NCBI RefSeq assembly: GCF_000003605.2
Contig: NW_003122907.1
Coordinates: forward strand, 483,340 to 509,256
DNA length: 25,917 bases
From: Saccoglossus kowalevskii
Taxonomy: Eukaryota; Hemichordata; Enteropneusta; Harrimaniidae
Direction of reading: 5' to 3'
Made by a program: the position numbers and the translations under genes. Positions 21,501 to 25,917 of the stretch are shown here, one piece after another; position 1 is the stretch's first letter, and the number at the start of each line of letters is the position of its first letter. The notes beneath the pieces are model-generated. The model did no database searches. It worked only from the letters and a program-made list of their open reading frames with translations, and was not told the origin of the DNA.

Positions 21501-24500
21501 CAACAGCATCAGTGTTCTTTGTTTTTGTCGAATGGGATGGTTAACCTACCTCTTTAGCGAAGATTTTGATGGCTACAAAGCCTTCATGACCAATCGGAGT
21601 GTCAGAGTAGATAACCTGTATGTACCACCACTCCAAAGCCACTGCCATATCTACCATCGCTTTAGCTTGATAATGAATGGGGGCGCCAGTGCTGAATGTG
21701 TTCGGGAGACGTTTCATGCTTGTCGGCAGGGCGGGCGGAATATTGTAACTAATCTGTGGGAGCATGACAGCACTGACGGCACCATCCATAACACCAGTCA
21801 GCTCATTGATAGTCGTACCAACGACACCCATTATATATTGCGTCTCATCCAGTTCACCCGTTCTTTTACCGCCCACCCCTCTGCTAAAATCGGCTGATCC
21901 AAGTAATTCGACTATTTTTCTCCCGACTGTAGCGTCATTGTTACAGCTATCCATTCCAATCACACCCAGGGTGATGCCAGGCAGAATGTTCGGGTCGTTA
22001 TTGATGTTATCGACAGCGTACATCATTGCTTCTAGTCTTTTTACGCCGTCAAAGCTAATATCTCCGCATGTGTCGGGGGTGCTGCTGTTGTCGTGCACTG
22101 AAAACATCCCTCCGATAATAATATGACCAGTGATTGATGCGAACTGTTTCTTTACTTTACACTGGATATCAGTACATGGCACAGTGCACACGGATTTTAC
22201 GTTTGTTCCAGTCTGCAGTAGTCCATTCTCCCAGAAACTTACAAGATTAGTGTTGAGGTTAACAACAGGACCAAGCTGAAAACACGAATCAAAATGATCC
22301 TTTTTAATGATTCATACTTAAAGTAAACGAATATGGACACATGTGTATATACGTAACGTTGTGTGAGATGGTCAGGAAATTGTGACAAACATCATGATTT
22401 AATTGAAAAAGTGCATTTATATAACTTCGTAAACTTTAGATAACACATGGCACTGGATCATGGACATTACTGTTAAGTACCCACATTACCAAAAACACAT
22501 GGGATATTTAATATTTCTGAATTATTAGTTCTCGTTTCGTTTCTGTGTTGTTTAAGAATAACCATATGATTATGAAGCTACAAGCTTCAATTCATTGATA
22601 GTATATTGAACCGATGCATATTTGGGAGAGATACACTTCGTGACAAATTCGGTTTCATAAAACATGAATGAATCAACATTGGGTTACATGAAACGTTTAC
22701 GCTGGTAAATGATCATTCAGTTACGTGAAAATTTAATAAATAAACACTAGAATGCGTAACTAACAAGTAGATGTATAGAAATATGTACTCACATCCGCGA
22801 GATGGTATCCGCTGTTACCATCTTCTTTGTAATTCAGAACGACAACATCCGGGTTTTCAAGGAATCCATCTTGGTCAAATGATATTACCATATTGCCATA
22901 ACCAGTGAAATGGACATTCTTCAGATAGCTAGCAATACCCGTATGTTCAATGTTCGCCAGGGCGTAGCACATTCCGGGGCTTCCGCATAAATCAATATGA
23001 GCTTGCGTCAGAGCCACGACTAACGCTCTTACTGAGTTCATGACCTCGGCGACTCCGCGAGTCAAAGCAACGTTTGCTTGTTGGCTATTCTGTGTCTCGC
23101 TACAATCCTCGGCATACACGCTACCGCCATCTAAATTACAGCTGTACTTGGTTTGCCAGTACTCGGAGAACCAGGGATTGCTCACATTATCGTGAGTGTC
23201 CGGAGTGAGCCCTTGAAAGTACATTTTAAATTCTTCAACTTCAGGGGAACGTTGGCCAATCCCCAGCGCGCCACGCGTGACGTCACTGTAACTCTTAAAC
23301 GAGTGGACCAATCCAATTGTCGGTATGATCCATTCGAGGTCCTTCAGTTGAGTGGAGCCAACATCTTCGATAGCCTTAAAAAGATTATTCTGTTCAGCAT
23401 CGTCTAAAAGAACTAGGACACCTGTAAAAACGCAAGACGAACCTCCAATATGTTAATATTTGATAGAAATAACACAGAACAAACGTTTTTTTTTTTACGA
23501 ATTAGACCTGAATAAATTAGATTGAAGTTGGCGTGGTTGACTCCTGGGCTTGTATAAATTTTATTTTCTCTGCCACATTTCAAATGAATAGTTCAATGAT
23601 TCGAATAGCCATTAATGTTAGGAATGCATGCCAAGGTATGGGAAACACTAAAGCGATAGCGATTAACATGAAACGTAAGTCATAAGGCAATACGTTACTG
23701 ACATTGGGGTCACACCATCAAGTTCTAAAATTGCATTGAATTATTTACGATAGCTTATGATCTAATGTTCACGATTGTTTCACCATTTGTCACCTGCTCG
23801 TTTGCATAAATAAATCAATGATCAAAGTAATCATTCATACGAGCTAGTTTGTTATCTATAAATGAAATAGTCTTCTTTCACCACCCATACCTTTCAGTTC
23901 AGTCGGCGTCAAATCAATCAGCAACTGAGTGTAATCTGTCTGTCCCGATTCCACCTGTAGGAAGCGAGCCACGCACACGTCATGCAGATCCAACTCAGCC
24001 TCGATTTGATCTTTCATTGGTGCCACGTTACTGTTTGCTACTATCGCAATGTACGTCCAGCCGAGTTTCTTCAGTAGTTGCATTGTGTACTTTTATGAGA
24101 GATAAAAACGAAGATTCGATGACAATAATATGCTAATCTTACTAGATATTAAGACGCAAGCAGAAACAATTTAAAGTATTTTCAGCATGCGAAACAATCA
24201 TATGATATTGTTTTTATAGAAATGCTTTTTTCAACAGCAAAACATACACATATTGCCTGTTTAATTTCAACAATTTAGTCAGAGAGGACGCGTACAACTG
24301 GTAAGTATTTAGTACGATTCGTTGTCTTCTGAATTAATGTTATGATGAATTTTATTGATGCGAGTACGTCTTTTGATAGCCACGTGTAACACCCAATATT
24401 TGCATATTACCTTTTCAGTCTACCCATGATGCTATACAAATCATCGTAACTTTAAAATTAAAGGGTGGTGGTCGTCGCGCCGCGCATGCGCCATATTAAC

Positions 24501-25916
24501 AAAGATTTCACGATGAGTACAAAAAAGAAGACACTACTAAGGCATTAATAATATTAATAATGAATCTATAGAGTTAAAGTCGGTATTCAGTGCACATCGC
24601 GGCCAGAAAAATACTTTTGCTTGGCACATTGTGAGCACATTGGGTTGTGGGAAAATCACTGCCTATCAACACAAATATTGCACATGCGTGATGACGACTA
24701 CTGCAAAGACTAACGCCTTTTTAATACAGAATGAATCACACTATACAATACCAATAGTAGTTGAAGATTATCAAATTTTTACTCGACCTGATTTTCAAAA
24801 TTCTGGTTAATATCAACATGTTTTTTTCTTCGTAACGTTTTATTGTATGTATGGTAGTAATTATAGTTGTCATGACATCTGAAATCTGTCACATATTTAC
24901 CGTACCTGCATGTTGAGTTGGGGTCTCATTCCAGTGGTGACCGTTGGCATGAACACATCTTGCATAGTGCTGATGACAGAGACGGTTGTTCCATACAGTC
25001 TCGACGTCGCCGAGCTTGGCTCTTCGCCTGGTACGTACGTAAACGTCGGCTCAGTTGCTATGACGCCTGCAATACAGAAGGAAAGCGTAGCGTGAGTGTA
25101 ACTATATTACTAGCCGTGCTCAGTACAATGTTATACTTTGTATTGGCAATGGTTTGCAAATAATTGTTTCATTTAAAAACGCGTGAAATGTGATTAATGG
25201 TGCGTTATGAACGAGAACGTTTTGTTTTAAATAGTTTAGTTTGGTACTGCATATTGATGACCAAATTGGATAATGATTTATTGTGAATTGAAAATGTTGC
25301 TGTTGTGGCATACAGAATAGTACTCGTTTAATAAAACGCGTTATAGTACAGTACATTGGGATAGTGTAGGTTTCAAAACTAGCAGCGCGCATGCGTATTG
25401 GAGAATTTCAGTGTTACATTAAGCGAATACTCAGTCGTGAGCTGCAAGAACAACATTTAATTTGCAATACATCGTAATGTTATGTATTCTTTAAACAAAC
25501 ATTACCAAACAACAATATTACAAATTACCTGCTCACTGGCATTGCATCTTTAATATACCTTGCGCATCGTTGATTAGTATCTAAATCGATTAAGCCTCAC
25601 ACAGTTATTGGTAAGTTTTGGAATCATTTCGCCATTACTACTCAGGTTGAAAAATAACATTTTGCACTTTGATTGTAAAGACGCATTATTGTTTAGTGTT
25701 ATCACGTTCTGAAATCTATAACAATTATTTTGACAGCGTACAAATTATCATGAAAAAATGAAAATAATGGATAACACAGTGCACCTTGAATTACTAGTAC
25801 GTACCTGTAACCATGAGCGCATGCGCAGTCGCGCAGTACCTATTTACATCAAACGCGGAGCCATATTGTGCATTGAAGATATACCGCAATCCAGTTTGCA
25901 TATCAGTGTGCAACAA
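15258..25916 (-). CDS. Class C GPCR with three tandem Venus flytrap domains (5' end off window)
   Basis: Twelve exons: 25916-25805, 25066-24906, 24089-23891, 23421-22793, 22275-21550, 21201-20958, 20185-20015, 19476-19169, 18544-18032, 17925-16987, 16578-15558 and 15301-15258. They total 5067 nt and are in frame throughout, giving 1688 residues (numbered here from the window edge) plus TAG. Order: flytrap 1 (to about 380, N-terminus missing), Cys linker (397-406), flytrap 2 (about 410-860), Cys linker (887-894), flytrap 3 (about 900-1345), Cys linker (1367-1374), seven helices (about 1397-1645) and a short acidic tail. Each flytrap has the NPWF..YW...F.C block and the paired Cys (CGSPGMC, CPPKTEMC, CPDLKLC) of mGluR-type domains. 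By homology it is a plasma-membrane receptor for a small ligand. Introns run 106-816 bases, all GT-AG except one GC-AG. The helices are closest to mGluRs. The ligand is unknown. Confidence 0.88.
15480..15508. repeat. (AT)n microsatellite inside receptor intron 11
   Basis: About 14 AT units just downstream of the exon 11 donor. If intron 11 were retained, translation would run into it and add a YIYIYIYIY tail ending at a stop at 15463. Confidence 0.9.
15558..16578 (-). CDS. Receptor exon 11: linker and all seven helices
   Basis: 340 codons, phase 0 in and phase 1 out (CCAG|GTATGT). The exon opens with VGEWIDNEL, the last flytrap strand (VGTW in mGluRs), then C1367, C1371 and C1374, and reaches helix 1 after about 20 residues. 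The mGluR cysteine-rich domain is thus absent. Helices lie near 1397-1422, 1435-1456, 1467-1490, 1506-1530, 1561-1582, 1593-1616 and 1623-1645. Conserved class C points: C1463 (top of helix 3) with C1554 (loop 2), K1484 in helix 3, FVSPWSQ and LDPP around helix 4, E1587 in loop 3, and FMPK in helix 7. Odd points: helix 7 reads PKIN where mGluRs have PKxY, and the WLAF of helix 6 reads MLAW. Confidence 0.95.
16987..17925 (-). CDS. Receptor exon 10: most of flytrap 3
   Basis: 313 codons (residues 1022-1334), phase 0 at both ends. It carries VSFGSTS, FLRTVPSDDRQ, HGWIYVSTVKSDTVYGNSG, WVAPDAWGIY, NPWFNYLWESIFEC and CPDLKLC, in the order and spacing of mGluR lobes 1 and 2. Aligned by eye with mGluR1, T1027, D1047, Y1075 and D1164 fall on T188, D208, Y236 and D318, the residues that hold the amino-acid backbone. 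The position of K409 is hydrophobic. The exon ends GNYRW|, directly before VGEW. Confidence 0.95.
18032..18544 (-). CDS. Receptor exon 9: end of flytrap 2, linker, start of flytrap 3
   Basis: 171 codons (851-1021), phase 0 at both ends. It begins VGSWSKDNLTF, the closing strand of flytrap 2. C887, C891 and C894 follow (C-x3-C-x2-C), then a new flytrap start: VDGDIHIPVMFGI, LLCGDVSVDQVVNVEAILYA, ILPNIKLG and LDTC. One exon thus carries the tail of one flytrap and the head of the next, which proves that they belong to one protein if the exon is used as read. The R78 position of mGluR1 is Asn here. S1004 falls on S165. The loop that holds the inter-subunit cysteine of mGluRs is short and has no Cys. 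Donor CAA|GTATGT. Confidence 0.94.
19169..19476 (-). CDS. Receptor exon 8: end of flytrap 2
   Basis: Residues from the split Val 748 to 850: VNQELLASDGDADNIADIMD, CPPKTEMCNAL, TPDELLEKIRSVTFESAAS, FEFDDNGDGVPLYNIYN and TDVLNNVL|. It matches the last helix-strand part of mGluR lobe 1 (LCPGHVGLCDAM ... FDEKGDAPGRYDIMN). Acceptor ttcatttcag, phase 1; donor CTG|GTAAGT, phase 0, leading into VGSW. Reading on past the donor gives only intron sequence. Confidence 0.93.
20015..20185 (-). CDS. Receptor exon 7: flytrap 2, NPWF block; GC donor
   Basis: 171 nt, phase 1 in and out: GTLMVVPYDPLIPDFQNYF, SLKPDSNRRNPWFREYWMKR and FQCYLPGEYSTETTACE. NRRNPWFREYWMKRFQC is almost the mGluR consensus. The exon is too short for a simple open-frame search, but acceptor (tttggtcttacag), phase and homology all agree. 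The donor is GAAG|GCAAGT, so the following intron is GC-AG. Confidence 0.92.
20958..21201 (-). CDS. Receptor exon 6: lobe 2 of flytrap 2
   Basis: 244 nt, phase 0 in and phase 1 out (GCTG|GTGAGA). It reads VGICIANSLVIKDGHSDNEM ... SRTDAKGLLAVTSNTDSRQL ... NFTLVVPQDF ... PDVAAG. It corresponds to mGluR1 GLCIAHSDKI ... RVVVCFC ... SLIGSDGW. The acid that grips the ligand amine in mGluRs (D318) is Gln here (VVPQDF). Confidence 0.92.
21550..22275 (-). CDS. Receptor exon 5: end of flytrap 1, linker, start of flytrap 2
   Basis: 242 codons (368-609), phase 0 at both ends. It starts LGPVVNLNTNLVSFWENG (the VGxW-strand position), then C397, C401 and C406 (C-x3-C-x4-C), then flytrap 2: ITGHIIIGGMFSVHDN, DTCGDISFDGVKRLEAMMYA, NNDPNILPGITLG, MDSC, LPQISYNIPP, YQAKAMVDMAVALEWWYIQV. 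Like exon 9 it links two flytraps. The R78 position of mGluR1 is kept as Arg (KRLEAM), but the S165, T188, D208 and Y236 positions are replaced (N, P, I, I). Acceptor aaaacacg..ttttcag on the - strand; donor GAG|GTAGGT. Confidence 0.94.
22793..23421 (-). CDS. Receptor exon 4: lobe 2 and end of flytrap 1
   Basis: 629 nt, phase 1 in (cgtttttacag) and phase 0 out (GCGGAT|GTGAGT). It reads VLVLLDDAEQNNLFKAIEDV, DLEWIIPTIGLVHSF, NPWFSEYWQTKYSC, DLCGSPGMCYAL, YLKNVHFTGYGNMVISFDQD, VVVLNYKEDGNSGYHLAD. The mGluR D318 position is Thr (WIIPTIG). The exon ends at the same structural point as exons 8 and 10. Confidence 0.94.
23891..24089 (-). CDS. Receptor exon 3: hinge and lobe 2 start of flytrap 1
   Basis: 199 nt, phase 0 in and phase 1 out (AAAG|GTATGG). 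It reads YTMQLLKKLGWTYIAIVANS, then DQIEAELDLHDVCVARFLQV and LLIDLTPTELKG. It is equivalent to mGluR1 [20 protein letters not shown] ... GLCIAHS. The Y236 position is not aromatic (SNVAPM). The acceptor is tttttatctctcataaaag. The preceding VVPSD segment found in flytrap 3 is missing. Confidence 0.9.
24090..25804 (-). other. Receptor introns 1 and 2 with CpG palindromes
   Basis: Introns of 738 (25804-25067) and 816 bases (24905-24090). Both contain gcgcatgcg(c/t) palindromes (24483-24492 and 25387-25396) resembling NRF-1 sites, in otherwise AT-rich DNA. No further exon is seen. Other receptor introns (23890-23422, 22792-22276, 21549-21202, 20957-20186, 20014-19477, 19168-18545, 18031-17926, 16986-16579, 15557-15302) show nothing beyond the (AT)n in the last. 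Confidence 0.6.
24906..25066 (-). CDS. Receptor exon 2: lobe 1 of flytrap 1
   Basis: 161 nt, phase 1 in (cttctgtattgcag) and phase 0 out (ATGCAG|GTACG). It reads VIATEPTFTYVPGEEPSS, then RLYGTTVSVISTMQDVFMPT and VTTGMRPQLNMQ. It occupies the place of IAGVIGPGSSSVAIQVQN ... IPQIAYSATS of mGluR1, but similarity is weak. The call rests on splice sites, phases that fit both neighbours, and position. Confidence 0.72.
25805..25916 (-). CDS. Receptor exon 1 (partial): lobe 1 of flytrap 1
   Basis: An open frame from the window edge to a donor (ACAG|GTACGT), phase 1, which fits exon 2. It reads DMQTGLRYIFNAQYGSAFDV and NRYCATAHALMVTG, in the place of the TLG...DSC...A...L helix of flytraps. No acceptor is visible before the edge, so the exon continues outside, as do the signal peptide and the first strand of flytrap 1. 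The N-terminal extent, including possible further flytraps, is unknown. Confidence 0.6.
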
Positions 25917-25917
25917 T

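Noticed and set aside
21469-22126. Plus-strand open frames of 142 and 120 codons
   Set aside because: They are antisense to receptor exon 5. The minus-strand translation is clear flytrap sequence.
24910-25163. Plus-strand open frames of 61 and 81 codons
   Set aside because: They are antisense shadows of receptor exon 2, which is bounded by good splice sites on the other strand.
15258-25916. Three tandemly duplicated receptor genes instead of one
   Set aside because: Only one 7TM exon exists. The joining exons contain the end of one flytrap and the start of the next with matching phases, and no initiator ATG, signal peptide or 7TM lies between the copies.
1-25917. CRISPR arrays, bacterial operons, viral genes
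   Set aside because: No regularly spaced direct repeats, no ribosome-binding-site-led gene strings and no viral proteins were seen. The window is spliced animal DNA.

Overview
This is animal nuclear DNA: genes split by GT-AG introns of about 100-1500 bases, AT-rich intergenic sequence, microsatellites and foldback elements. The phylum cannot be fixed from the sequence. A non-vertebrate metazoan is likely, because the large receptor gene matches no vertebrate class C receptor layout that I know.

Left part (1183-3911, + strand): the last four coding exons of an inositol polyphosphate 5-phosphatase of the INPP5K/INPP5J type. They encode the end of the catalytic domain (PAWCDRILW and WSDHLPV motifs) and a complete SKICH domain. 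The 5' part of the gene lies outside the window. Its last intron holds a diverged tandem repeat of about 110-146 bases per unit.

Middle part (about 4.4-15.2 kb): mostly intergenic. It holds a near-perfect foldback element (9089-9277), a cluster of three heat-shock-element matches next to a TATA box and initiator that would fire leftwards (9998-10212), short inverted repeats, simple repeats, two weak tRNA-like relics, and several short splice-bounded open segments of uncertain reality. The best of these is a possible last exon at 11498-11701 followed by AATAAA.

Right part (25916 down to 15258, - strand): twelve exons of one reading frame that stays open through every splice. They total 5067 nt, or 1688 codons plus a stop, and the 5' end runs off the window. 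They encode a class C (metabotropic-glutamate-like) G-protein-coupled receptor with three Venus flytrap (VFT) ligand-binding domains in tandem before a single seven-helix domain. Each flytrap is followed by a short C-x3-C-x(2-4)-C linker instead of the nine-cysteine domain of mGluRs. The exons that join consecutive flytraps carry the tail of one and the head of the next. A phase-0 intron sits at the same structural point in all three copies, which points to growth by exon-bounded duplication. Only the membrane-proximal flytrap keeps the mGluR residues that hold the alpha-amino-acid backbone, and it lacks the residues that hold the glutamate side chain. This triple-flytrap receptor is the main discovery candidate.

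The phosphatase and the receptor are convergent and about 11 kb apart. Nothing in the sequence shows that they act together.
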